Below, piece by piece: positions 52,611 to 61,058 of a stretch of DNA of 64,000 nucleotides. The notes beneath the pieces were generated by a model, which saw only the letters and a list, made by a program, of their open reading frames with translations, was not told the DNA's origin and searched no databases. How positions within the stretch are numbered: position 1 is the stretch's first letter; every line of letters begins with the position of its first letter. Origin of the DNA: Pseudonocardia hierapolitana (GTDB lineage Bacteria > Actinomycetota > Actinomycetes > Mycobacteriales > Pseudonocardiaceae); assembly GCF_007994075.1 (NCBI RefSeq), contig NZ_VIWU01000001.1, positions 6,014,001 to 6,078,000 on the forward strand, written 5' to 3'. Made by a program: the position numbers and the translations under genes.

Positions 52611-54323
52611 GTGTCCGCGCCGACCCCTCAGGCCCAGCAGATCGCTCCCTCCGCACGACCCCTGCGCGCGTGGCAGCGCAGCGCACTCGCCCGCTACCTC
52701 GCCGCAGCGCCCAAGGACTTCCTCGCGGTCGCGACGCCCGGCGCGGGCAAGACGACGTTCGCCCTGCGAGTGGCCGCCGAGCTGATCGCCGACCGGGTGA
52801 TCGACGCCATCACGGTGGTCACGCCCACCGAGCACCTCAAGCACCAGTGGGCGGGCGCGGCGGCGGGCGTCGGCATCGCACTGGACCCCGACTTCCGCAA
52901 CTCCACCGGGGCCACCTCGTCGGACTACCGCGGCATCGCCGTCACCTACGCCGGGGTCGCGTCCCACCCGCTGCTGCACCGCGCCCGCACCGAGAACCGG
53001 CGCACCCTGGTGATCCTCGACGAGGTGCACCACGCGGGCGACGCCCGCTCGTGGGGCGACGGCGTGCGGGAGGCCTTCGACGGCGCCACGCGGCGGCTCA
53101 CGCTCACCGGGACCCCGTTCCGCAGCGACGACAACCCGATCCCGTTCGTCGACTACCTCCCCGACTCCGACGGGAGCCTGCGCAGCCGCTCCGACCACTC
53201 CTACGGCTACGCCGAAGCCCTCGCCGACGGCGTCGTGCGGCCGGTGGTGTTCCTCGCCTACTCCGGCACCTCCAGCTGGCGCACCAGCGCGGGCGAGGAG
53301 ATGAGCGCCCGGCTCGGCGAGCCGATGACCGCGGAGCAGACCGCCCGGGCCTGGCGCACCGCGCTCGACCCGGCCGGCGAGTGGATCCCCGCGGTGCTCG
53401 CGGCCGCCGACCGCAGGCTCACCGCCCACCGCACCGGCGGGATGCCGGACGCGGGCGGGCTCGTGATCGCCACGGATCAGACCACGGCCCGCGCGTACGC
53501 GGAGATCCTCACGCGCGTGACCGGCACCGCTCCCGTCGTCGTGCTGTCCGACGAGGCGGGCGCCTCCGCGCGGATCGCGAAGTTCTCGGAGTCGGACGAC
53601 CGCTGGATGGTCGCGGTCCGGATGGTGTCCGAGGGCGTCGACGTGCCGCGGCTCGCCGTCGGCGTGTACGCCACGAGCGCGTCCACGCCGCTGTTCTTCG
53701 CCCAGGCCATCGGCCGGTTCGTGCGGTCGAGGAGGCAGGGGGAAACGGCGTCGGTGTTCCTGCCGAGCGTCCCGGTGCTGCTGGGGCTCGCGAGCGAGTT
53801 GGAGGCCCAGCGCGACCACGTGCTCGGCAAGCCCCACCGGGCCGACGAGCAGTGGGACGACGAGCTGCTCGCCCGGGCCCAACGGCAGGAGGACGAGCCG
53901 GGGGAGGACGAGAAGTCGTTCACCGCGCTCGGCGCGCAGGCGGAGCTGGACCAGCTGATCTACGAGGGCACGTCGTTCTCCGCCGACGAGGAGGACTACC
54001 TGGGCCTGCCCGGCCTGCTCGAGCCCGAGCAGGTGCGCACGCTGCTCAACCAGCGGCAGAAGGAGTGGATGACGCGCGCCCAGAAGAATGCGCCCGCGGT
54101 GCCCCCGCCGCCCGCCGAACGGCCGCAGCTGACCGTTCGCGAGCAGCTGAACAAGCTCCGCAAGGAGCTCAACACCCTGGTGGCCCTGTACCACCACCGC
54201 ACCAGCAAGCCGCACGGCGTGATCCACAGCGAGCTGCGCAAGGCCTGCGGCGGCCCGCCCACAGCCATGGCCAACATCGAGCAGCTCGAGGAACGCATCG
54301 CCACCCTCCGCTCCTGGCGCTGA
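52611..54323 (+). CDS. DEAD/DEAH-box (SF2) helicase
   Basis: 570 residues from GTG 52611. RPLRAWQRSALARYLAA (Q-like motif), LAVATPGAGKTTFALRVAAE (motif I), LVILDEVHHAGDARSWG (DEVH motif II), LTLTGTPFRSDDNPIPF (motif III), MVSEGVDVPRLAVGVYATSA and AQAIGRFVRSRRQGE (V and VI). The C-terminal ~150 residues are charged and helical (QLTVREQLNKLRKELNTLVA). Related to RadD/UvrB-like SF2 helicases, common in actinobacteria; role in DNA or RNA metabolism not proven. A 254-bp gap separates it from the divergent PhaC-like gene. Confidence 0.88.
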   Translation: MSAPTPQAQQIAPSARPLRAWQRSALARYLAAAPKDFLAVATPGAGKTTFALRVAAELIADRVIDAITVVTPTEHLKHQWAGAAAGVGIALDPDFRNSTGATSSDYRGIAVTYAGVASHPLLHRARTENRRTLVILDEVHHAGDARSWGDGVREAFDGATRRLTLTGTPFRSDDNPIPFVDYLPDSDGSLRSRSDHSYGYAEALADGVVRPVVFLAYSGTSSWRTSAGEEMSARLGEPMTAEQTARAWRTALDPAGEWIPAVLAAADRRLTAHRTGGMPDAGGLVIATDQTTARAYAEILTRVTGTAPVVVLSDEAGASARIAKFSESDDRWMVAVRMVSEGVDVPRLAVGVYATSASTPLFFAQAIGRFVRSRRQGETASVFLPSVPVLLGLASELEAQRDHVLGKPHRADEQWDDELLARAQRQEDEPGEDEKSFTALGAQAELDQLIYEGTSFSADEEDYLGLPGLLEPEQVRTLLNQRQKEWMTRAQKNAPAVPPPPAERPQLTVREQLNKLRKELNTLVALYHHRTSKPHGVIHSELRKACGGPPTAMANIEQLEERIATLRSWR

Positions 54324-54352
54324 CCCCGATCACGCGAGTCTTGCGTTCCGGT

Positions 54353-54652
54353 ACGGCGAGTCCGGCATGTGGGCACGGCGAGTCCGGCGGCGGTGCCCAC
54401 TCGGCCGGATCATCACGACACGCACGCTGACGCTGTCCGTGCAACAGAGCGATTCCACCCGGATGGATCAATCCCTGGTGATCGGCCGAGCAGCCGACGG
54501 ACCGGCGTCGGTCGGAGCGGTGCGTGCCGGGATGCCGGACTCGCCGGACGGGATGGCCGACTCGGCGTGACCGTTCGTCGGACTCGCCGTGTCGGGATGC
54601 CGGACTCGGCGGGCGGCAACGTCGGACTCGCCGTGGTGGTTTGTCGGACTCA
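54353..54652. repeat. Array of CGGACTCGCCG-type repeats in both orientations
   Basis: This convergent gap (54324-54740) carries no gene. Copies with GGCGAGTCCGGC orientation lie near 54353-54368 and 54375-54390. Complementary GCCGGACTCGCC-type copies lie near 54532-54547, 54553-54568, 54576-54590, 54597-54612, 54619-54634 and 54641-54652. Opposite-facing copies could fold into a large hairpin. The same family is at 11341-11419. Confidence 0.75.
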
Positions 54653-54671
54653 CCCCCGGGGTGGGGATACG

Positions 54672-54707
54672 ACGACGGGGCGAGGACCGTGGTCCCCGCC
54701 CCGTCGT
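54672..54707 (-). terminator. Strong terminator hairpin after DUF7455
   Basis: Arms 54672-54682 (ACGACGGGGCG) and 54697-54707 pair perfectly; inside, GGACC/GGTCC pair again around GT. Only one mismatched pair interrupts a 17-bp stem. Downstream of the DUF7455 stop on the minus strand. Confidence 0.75.
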
Positions 54708-54740
54708 GGCGTCAGATCGGGCCGGCCGGAGCCGGCCTGG

Positions 54741-54926
54741 TCAACTGCCTGACTGCACGTCGATGTCCAGCTCGCGGAGCTTGTCGGCGTGGGCCCGCGC
54801 GTGGTGACCGCAGAACAGCAGTTCGCCGCCCTTCGGCATCACGGCCCGGACCTTCGCGGCCGCTCCGCACCGGTCACAGCGGTCAGCGGCGGTCAACGCG
54901 GGCCGGGTCAGGGTTCCTGGCTGCAT
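54741..54926 (-). CDS. DUF7455 zinc-ribbon-like small protein
   Basis: 61 residues. ADRCDRCGAAAKVRAVMPKG and LLFCGHHARAHADKLREL supply CxxC and CxxH pairs, typical of this short actinobacterial family of unknown role. GGAGGGAG precedes ATG 54926. It ends before the terminator hairpin. Confidence 0.88.
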   Translation of the reverse strand: MQPGTLTRPALTAADRCDRCGAAAKVRAVMPKGGELLFCGHHARAHADKLRELDIDVQSGS

Positions 54927-55211
54927 AGCGGTCTCCCTCCGTCTCGACCCCGGGCGGACCCGGGATCGCTAGCTGTGACGACCGCTCGCGCGGTGCGCCC
55001 ACTCTCCCAGACGTTCAGCACCCCTGCACGTGTTCCCGTGGCGCGTCGCGACGGACGTCACGCTCGACCGTGTGACCGAGCCGGCATCGCGGTGGCGCTG
55101 CGGTGACTCCTGCAGATCCAGTTGACTACGAGTGAATGATGCGTTCCCGCGCGGGATGCCGCAACACGACCCGTGTAAACACTTCTGACGAGCTGACTAC
55201 GCTGGGCACAC

Positions 55212-56093
55212 GTGCGTAGTGGTGTGGCGACCCGGGTCCCGGCGCCCATCCTGTTCGTGATCGGGGCCGTCTCGATGTACGTGGGTGCGGCGCTGGCGGT
55301 CGCGCTCTTCGACCGGTTGCCACCCAGTGCCGTCGCCGTGCTGCGCCTGATGGGCGCCGCCGCCGTGCTGCTGGCCTGGCGGCGACCGGCACGCTCTGCG
55401 TGGCGCGGCACCCGGTTCTGGCGGGCGTCGGCGTTCGGTCTGGCCACCGCGCTGATGAACGTCGCGTTCTACGAGGCCATCGCCCGGCTGCCGCTCGGCA
55501 CCGCCGTGGCGATCGAGTTCTGCGGCCCGGTGGCCGTCGCGGCCGTCGCCTCGCGCCGCCCGCGGGACGTCGGCGCGGTGCTGTTCGCCGCCGTCGGCGT
55601 ACTGCTCATCGCGGATGTGCGCTGGTCAGGAAGCCCTTCGGGGGTGCTGTGGGCGCTCGGGGCGGCCACGATGTGGGCCGCGTACATCGTGCTCGGCAAG
55701 CGCGTGGCGTCCGGCGGCAACGGCCTGGACGACATGACCGTCGGGTTCGCGGTTGCGGCCGTCGTGCTCTCGCCGCTGCTCCTCGCGGGCGGCCCCGGCG
55801 CGCTCGCCGCGCTGGCTGACCCGCTCGTGCTCGTGCTCGCGGTCGGTGTCGGCGTGCTGTCGAGCGTGGTTCCGTACGTGCTGGACCAGGTCGTGCTGCG
55901 CCGCCTCGGGCAGGCGCGGTTCGCCGTTCTGCTCGCCCTGCTGCCGGCCACCGCCACGGTCGTCGGCCTGGTCGGACTGGCGCAGCTCCCGACCGTCCTG
56001 GAGTTCCTCGGCATCGGGGCCGTCGTGACCGCCGTGGCGCTCCGGTCCCGGGACGGGGACGCCCCGGCGACGGTGGGCCGAACGGGAGGTTGA
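55212..56093 (+). CDS. EamA-family exporter (RhtA-like)
   Basis: 293 residues, GTG 55212, about ten membrane helices in two EamA repeats: FVIGAVSMYVGAALAVALFD near the start, LGTAVAIEFCGPVAVAAVA in the first repeat, and VVPYVLDQVVLRRLGQARF in the second. RhtA-like drug/metabolite transporters export threonine or homoserine; substrate not proven here. The 285-bp gap upstream holds a GTGT-AA-ACAC palindrome (55173-55182) and promoter-like AT-rich bases, but no gene. Confidence 0.85.
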   Translation: MRSGVATRVPAPILFVIGAVSMYVGAALAVALFDRLPPSAVAVLRLMGAAAVLLAWRRPARSAWRGTRFWRASAFGLATALMNVAFYEAIARLPLGTAVAIEFCGPVAVAAVASRRPRDVGAVLFAAVGVLLIADVRWSGSPSGVLWALGAATMWAAYIVLGKRVASGGNGLDDMTVGFAVAAVVLSPLLLAGGPGALAALADPLVLVLAVGVGVLSSVVPYVLDQVVLRRLGQARFAVLLALLPATATVVGLVGLAQLPTVLEFLGIGAVVTAVALRSRDGDAPATVGRTGG

Positions 56094-56344
56094 CCACGGT
56101 GGGTAGTGGTCACGGCTTTCACGATCCGTCATGCGGTTCCGCCTGATCGAGTGACGGTGGGGCGGTCGGGTGAATCTCGATCGCGATCAGCCCGGTTCCG
56201 GGCGAGTGCATGAGGCACATGCACAGCGGGCGGCCGGAAGTGGGGTGCCCGCAACAAATACCCCTCGACGAGACCGAAATGTGACCGTCTGCGGCTGCCT
56301 GTAACGATTCAGTGTGCTTGGCGCCACCCGGACCGGGGACATAC

Positions 56345-56359
56345 GTTGTCGGTCACAAC
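56345..56359. promoter_or_regulatory. Palindrome upstream of the sugar ABC operon
   Basis: GTTGT-CGGTC-ACAAC, 28 bp before the binding-protein ATG. Candidate operator for the ROK regulator encoded at the end of the same operon. The preceding 250 bp hold no gene. Confidence 0.45.
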
Positions 56360-56386
56360 ATTCCCCGCAGCTGTGGAAGGACGACC

Positions 56387-57514
56387 ATGCGCATCAGGAG
56401 AACCGCGCTCGCGGCCGCAGGGCTGGGGCTTGCCCTCGTACTCGCCGGCTGCGGTCAGAACGTTGCCGCGCCCTCCGCGCCCGCACAGAGCGAAGCGCCG
56501 ACCGGCGGGGTCAAGGTCGGGGTGATCCTCCCCGAGACCGAGAGCTCCGCCCGGTGGGAAGGCTTCGACAAGCCGCTGCTGGAGGAGGCGATGCGGGCCG
56601 AAGGCCTCGACGCCGACATCCAGAACGCCCTCGGCGACGAGCAGAAGTTCTCCACCCTGGCCGACAGCATGCTCGCCAGCGGCGTGAAGGTGCTCGTGAT
56701 CGCCTCGATCAGCAGCGAGTCGGGCTCGGCCGTCGCGGCGAAGGCCAAGGCGCAGGGCATCCCGACCATCGACTACGACCGCCTCAACCTCGGCGGCTCC
56801 AGCGACTACTACGTGTCGTTCGACAACGAGAAGGTCGGCCAGCTGCAGGGCGAGGGCCTCGTGCAGGGGCTGGCGGCCAAGGGCACGCCGAACCCGCAGA
56901 TCATCGAGATCGAGGGCGCACCCACCGACAACAACGCCACGCTGTTCTACAACGGCCAGCAGCGGGTGCTCGGGCCGAAGTACCAGTCCGGCGAGTACAA
57001 GCTCGTGCAGAGCCAGAAGACCGAGGACTGGGACAGCCAGATCGGCGGCACCCTGTTCGAGCAGATCCTCACCGGCAACGGCGGCAAGGTCGACGGCGTC
57101 GTCGCGGCCAACGACGGGCTCGCAGGCGCGGTCATCACCGTCCTCACGAAGTACGGCCTCAACGGCCAGGTCCCGGTCACCGGCCAGGACGCCACCCCGG
57201 ACGGCCTGCAGGCGATCCTGCGCGGCGACCAGTACATGACCGTGTACAAGCCGATCAAGCAGGAGGCCGAGGCCGCCGCGAAGCTGGCCGCGGCGCTCGC
57301 GAAGGGCGACACCGCCGCCGGCGACGCGCTCGCCACCGACTCGGTGGACGACCCGCAGGGCAACCGCAAGGTCAAGTCGGTGCTGCTCGAGCCGCAGCTG
57401 ATCACCCGGGACAACGTCAAGAAGGTGATCGACGACGGCCAGGTCAAGGGCTCCGAGATCTGCGTCGCCGAGACCACCGCGGCTTGCCAGGAGCTGGGGA
57501 TCAGCGCCAGCTGA
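56387..57514 (+). CDS. Xylose/ribose-type ABC substrate-binding lipoprotein
   Basis: 375 residues. Lipobox LVLAGC (Cys22). Type I sugar-binding fold: VKVGVILPETESSARWEGFD, VLVIASISSESGSAVAAKAK, GIPTIDYDRLNLGG and DGVVAANDGLAGAVITVL, GQDATPDGLQAILRGDQYMT, close to XylF/ChvE proteins. GGAAGG precedes ATG 56387. First gene of a CUT2-type operon; a pentose is likely but unproven. Confidence 0.9.
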   Translation: MRIRRTALAAAGLGLALVLAGCGQNVAAPSAPAQSEAPTGGVKVGVILPETESSARWEGFDKPLLEEAMRAEGLDADIQNALGDEQKFSTLADSMLASGVKVLVIASISSESGSAVAAKAKAQGIPTIDYDRLNLGGSSDYYVSFDNEKVGQLQGEGLVQGLAAKGTPNPQIIEIEGAPTDNNATLFYNGQQRVLGPKYQSGEYKLVQSQKTEDWDSQIGGTLFEQILTGNGGKVDGVVAANDGLAGAVITVLTKYGLNGQVPVTGQDATPDGLQAILRGDQYMTVYKPIKQEAEAAAKLAAALAKGDTAAGDALATDSVDDPQGNRKVKSVLLEPQLITRDNVKKVIDDGQVKGSEICVAETTAACQELGISAS

Positions 57515-57524
57515 TCATCGACCC

Positions 57525-57570
57525 CTCGTGAGTGGATACGCGTGCTCCAGCACGCGTATCCACTCACGAG
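57525..57570. repeat. 22-bp perfect hairpin between binding-protein and ATPase genes
   Basis: Arms 57525-57546 and 57549-57570 are exact complements with only CC between them. It begins 11 bp after the binding-protein stop and ends 15 bp before the ATPase ATG. Probable mRNA-stabilising or partial-terminator element that raises binding-protein levels over those of the transporter. Confidence 0.92.
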
Positions 57571-57585
57571 CACCGGAGGTGCACC

Positions 57586-58359
57586 ATGAGTGAACCGATC
57601 CTGCAGCTGCGCGGGGTCAACAAGAGCTTCGGCGCCGTGCAAGTGCTGCACGACGTCGACTTCGATGTGCGGGCCGGCGAGGTCACCGCACTCGTCGGCG
57701 ACAACGGGGCGGGTAAGTCGACGCTGGTCAAGTGTGTGGCCGGGATCCACCCGATCGACAGCGGCGAGATCCGCTTCGCGGGCGAGCCGGTGGCGATCCA
57801 CGGGCCGACGGACGCGTCCCACCTGGGCATCGAGGTCGTCTACCAGGACCTCGCGCTGGCCGACAACCTCGACATCGTCCAGAACATGTTCCTCGGGCGG
57901 GAGCGGGGCAAGGCATGGCTGCTCGACGAGGCCGACATGGAGCAGGCGGCTCGCCGCACCCTGGCGTCGCTGTCGGTGCGCACCGTCACCTCGGTGCGGA
58001 TGCCGGTGGCGGCGCTGTCCGGCGGGCAGCGCCAGACCGTCGCCATCGCCAAGGCGGTGCTCTGGGACTCCAAGGTCGTGCTGCTGGACGAGCCGACGGC
58101 CGCGCTGGGCGTCGCGCAGACCCGGCAGGTGCTCGACCTGGTCCGCCGCCTCGCCGAGCAGGGCCTCGGCGTCGTGCTGATCAGCCACAACATGGCCGAC
58201 GTCTTCGAGGTCGCCGACCGGATCGCCACGCTCTACCTGGGCCGGATGGTCGCCCAGGTGCAGACGAAGGACGTGACGCACGGCCAGGTCGTCGAGCTGA
58301 TCACCGCGGGCCGGTCGGGTGACCTGGGCCTGCAGCGTCCTGAGAGTGTGGCCGTCTGA
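57586..58359 (+). CDS. Sugar ABC ATP-binding protein, single-domain (CUT2)
   Basis: 257 residues. Walker A GDNGAGKST, signature LSGGQRQTVAIAKAV, Walker B VVLLDEPTAALG, switch ISHNMADVFEVADR. XylG/RbsA proteins usually have two nucleotide-binding domains (~500 residues); this single-domain form resembles FrcA-like ATPases and must dimerise. GGAGGT precedes ATG 57586. Its stop overlaps the permease ATG (TGATG). Confidence 0.92.
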   Translation: MSEPILQLRGVNKSFGAVQVLHDVDFDVRAGEVTALVGDNGAGKSTLVKCVAGIHPIDSGEIRFAGEPVAIHGPTDASHLGIEVVYQDLALADNLDIVQNMFLGRERGKAWLLDEADMEQAARRTLASLSVRTVTSVRMPVAALSGGQRQTVAIAKAVLWDSKVVLLDEPTAALGVAQTRQVLDLVRRLAEQGLGVVLISHNMADVFEVADRIATLYLGRMVAQVQTKDVTHGQVVELITAGRSGDLGLQRPESVAV

Positions 58360-59843
58360 TGGCCGAGAAGATCCAGACCGAGGAGTCGACGGTGGAGAAG
58401 ACGGGCGCCGCCGAGGTCGAGACCAGCGCGGCGGAGCGAGCCGCGCCCGCCTCGGCACGAGCGGCCGACTTCGGCATCGACACCACCGCGCGCACCACCG
58501 GTGAAGCCATCCAGGCCTACCTGCGCAACCTGCGCAACGGCGACCTGGGCGCGCTGCCCGCCCTCCTCGGGCTGGCGGCCCTGTTCGTGCTGTTCACGGT
58601 CCTCGACTCGGGCGGCACGTTCCCGAGCCTGCTGAACCTGGCCAACCTCCTGCAGCAGGGCGCAGGCCAGACGATCATCGCCATGGGTCTGGTGTTCGTG
58701 CTGTTGACCGGTGAGATCGACCTCGCCGCCGGCACCGGGTCCGGGCTCGCGGCGGCCGTGATGGCGCTGCACCTGGTGAGCAGCGGCAACCTGCTCGGGG
58801 GCATGGGCACGACCGTGTTCGTGCTGTTCCTCGTGGTCACCGTGGTCGCGATCGCGCTCGCGCTGATGCTGCGCATCTGGTTCGGGGCCGTGCTCTCGGC
58901 CGTGGCGCTGGTGCTGATGTTGGTCGGTTTCCCGCCGAACCCGTGGTTGGAGATGCTGCTGGCCGTGTGCGTCGGTGTGACGATCGGCTGCCTCACCGGG
59001 TTCGCCGTCGCGAAGCTCGGCATGCCCTCGTTCGTGGTGACGCTGGCGCTGTTCATCGCGTGGCAGGGCGTGATCCTGCAGCTGATCGGCGACGGCGGCA
59101 CGCTGGGCCTGCGCGACCCGGTGATCATCGCGGTGGCCAACGGCAACCTGTCGACGCTCGCCAGCTGGCTGCTGTTCGTGATCGGCGCGGGCGGCTACGC
59201 GGCCGTGCTGCTGAACCGGCAGCGGTCGCGGCGCAAGCTCGGGCTGGTGGCTCAGCCGACGGGCCTCGTGCTGCTGAAGGTCGGCGCGGTCGTGGTGCTC
59301 GCCGCGGTGGCGACGTTCCTGCTCACGCTCGACCGCGCGCCGGGCACCACGCCGATCTCCGGCGTGCCGTACGTGGTGCCGGTCGTGCTCGTGCTGCTCG
59401 TCGCGGGCACGTACGTGCTCGACCGCACCCGCTTCGGTCGCCACGTCTACGCGGTGGGAGGCAACCGGGAGGCCGCGCGCCGGGCCGGCATCGACGTCAC
59501 GCGCGTGCGGGCCACCGTGTTCGTCATCGGGGCGGCGTGCGCGGCGATCGGAGCGATCGTGTATTCCTCGAAGGTGGGTTCGGTGTCGCCGGCCGCGGGT
59601 GGCGGCAACACGCTGCTGTTCGCCGTGGGCGCCGCGGTGATCGGCGGCACGTCGCTGTTCGGCGGGCGCGGACGCGTCAGCAACGCCGTGATCGGCGGGG
59701 CGGTGCTCGCCACCGTGAACAACGGCCTCGGCCTGCTCGGCCAGCCTGCGTCGGTGGTGTTCCTCGTCAACGGTCTGGTCCTCCTGCTCGCCGCGGGTGT
59801 CGACGTGCTGTCGAGGCGGCGATCGGCGGTCGCCGGCAGGTGA
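58359..59843 (+). CDS. Sugar ABC permease (XylH-like)
   Basis: 494 residues, longer than usual permeases (~330-390). The first ~60 residues are hydrophilic and acidic/alanine-rich (EKIQTEESTVEKTGAAEVET), then about twelve hydrophobic segments including NLANLLQQGAGQTIIAMGLV, FVLLTGEIDLAAGTGSGLAA and FGRHVYAVGGNREAARRAGI. This is the BPD_transp_2 family of CUT2 importers. Coupled to the ATPase and to the ROK gene. Confidence 0.9.
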   Translation: MAEKIQTEESTVEKTGAAEVETSAAERAAPASARAADFGIDTTARTTGEAIQAYLRNLRNGDLGALPALLGLAALFVLFTVLDSGGTFPSLLNLANLLQQGAGQTIIAMGLVFVLLTGEIDLAAGTGSGLAAAVMALHLVSSGNLLGGMGTTVFVLFLVVTVVAIALALMLRIWFGAVLSAVALVLMLVGFPPNPWLEMLLAVCVGVTIGCLTGFAVAKLGMPSFVVTLALFIAWQGVILQLIGDGGTLGLRDPVIIAVANGNLSTLASWLLFVIGAGGYAAVLLNRQRSRRKLGLVAQPTGLVLLKVGAVVVLAAVATFLLTLDRAPGTTPISGVPYVVPVVLVLLVAGTYVLDRTRFGRHVYAVGGNREAARRAGIDVTRVRATVFVIGAACAAIGAIVYSSKVGSVSPAAGGGNTLLFAVGAAVIGGTSLFGGRGRVSNAVIGGAVLATVNNGLGLLGQPASVVFLVNGLVLLLAAGVDVLSRRRSAVAGR

Positions 59844-61042
59844 GTCGCACGTGGGGCGGTGACGGTGGCGGCGGGGCGCCTGCGGTCACGGCAGGTGCCC
59901 GGCCCGACGAGGCCCGTCGGCACAACCGAGCCGCCCTGCTCCGGCGTCTGCACGTCGCCGGCCCCTGCACGCGCGCCACGCTCGCCGCCGAGCTGGGGCT
60001 CAACCGCAGCACGATCAAGGCGGTGGTCGACGGCCTCGCCGAGGCCGGGGTCGTCACCGAGGCGGTGCCGGCGCAGCGCAACGGAGCCGGCCGCCCGTCC
60101 CTGATGGTGCTGCCCGAGCCGGAGGCAGCCGTCGTGCTCGCGATCGACGTGCGCGTCGAGCAGGTGGCGATGGCCATGGTCGGCATCGGCGGGCAGGTGC
60201 TGGGCAGGCACAGCTGGAACCTGCACCACCGCACCCGCGCGCCCGGCGAGGTGATCACGCACATCGCGGAGTCGGCGCAGCTGCTCGCCGACGAGCTCGC
60301 CGTGGCCGCGCGCGGGGCGGCGGTGTCGGTGCCCGGCGTCGTGCGGCGCGACGACGGGTTCGTGCACGAGGCGCCCAACCTCGGCTGGCGCGACGTCGCG
60401 CTCGGCACCCGCCTCGCCGCGGTGCTGCGCATCCCGGTGCAGGTGGCCAACGACGCCGAGCTGGGCGCCCTCGCCGAGCACGTCCGCGGCGAGGCCCACG
60501 GCGTCGACGACCTCGTCTACATCTCCGCCGACCGCGGTGTCGGTGGCGGGGTGATCTCCGCGGGCAGGCCGCTGCGGGGCACCCGCGGGTACGTCGGGGA
60601 GATCGGCCATCTCGTGGTCCGCCCCGGCGGGCGGGCCTGCTACTGCGGCAACCGCGGCTGCTGGGAGACCGAGGTGGGGGAGGCGGCGCTGTGCCGGGCG
60701 CTCGGCCTTCCCGAGGACACCCCGCGCGGCGTGGTCGTGGCCGAGCTGCGCTCGCTCGCGACGGCACCGCTGCCCGGACCGCTGGACGAGTTCGCGGAGT
60801 GGCTGGCGACCGGCCTCGTCACGGTCGTCAACGTGACGGCACCGGACCTGGTGGTGCTCGGTGACCTGTTCACCGCGCTCCCGCCCGCGGTCGTCGACCA
60901 CGTCCGGACGCAGGTGCACGAGCGGAGCCTGGTGAGCCGGGCGGTCGGCGGCACCCGCATCGAGACCAGCCCGCTCGGCCGGGACGCCAAGCTCGTGGGG
61001 GCCGCGGAGCTGGCGTTCGAGCCGGTGCTGGGCGCGGTCTAG
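59840..61042 (+). CDS. ROK-family transcriptional regulator
   Basis: 400 residues, GTG 59840 overlapping the permease stop (GTGA). N-terminal wHTH (RHNRAALLRRLHVAGPCTRA, TLAAELGLNRSTIKAVVDGL), then ROK fold: PVQVANDAELGALAEHVRGE, GEIGHLVVRPGGR and the zinc motif CYCGNRGCWE. NagC/XylR-type repressor that senses a sugar. Placement at the end of the importer operon suggests feedback control through the palindrome at 56345-56359. Confidence 0.9.
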   Translation: MSRTWGGDGGGGAPAVTAGARPDEARRHNRAALLRRLHVAGPCTRATLAAELGLNRSTIKAVVDGLAEAGVVTEAVPAQRNGAGRPSLMVLPEPEAAVVLAIDVRVEQVAMAMVGIGGQVLGRHSWNLHHRTRAPGEVITHIAESAQLLADELAVAARGAAVSVPGVVRRDDGFVHEAPNLGWRDVALGTRLAAVLRIPVQVANDAELGALAEHVRGEAHGVDDLVYISADRGVGGGVISAGRPLRGTRGYVGEIGHLVVRPGGRACYCGNRGCWETEVGEAALCRALGLPEDTPRGVVVAELRSLATAPLPGPLDEFAEWLATGLVTVVNVTAPDLVVLGDLFTALPPAVVDHVRTQVHERSLVSRAVGGTRIETSPLGRDAKLVGAAELAFEPVLGAV

Positions 61043-61058
61043 GAGGAGCGGAGCCGTC

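Noticed and set aside
54353..54652. CRISPR array
   Set aside because: Units are short, degenerate, in both orientations and unevenly spaced; no cas genes nearby.
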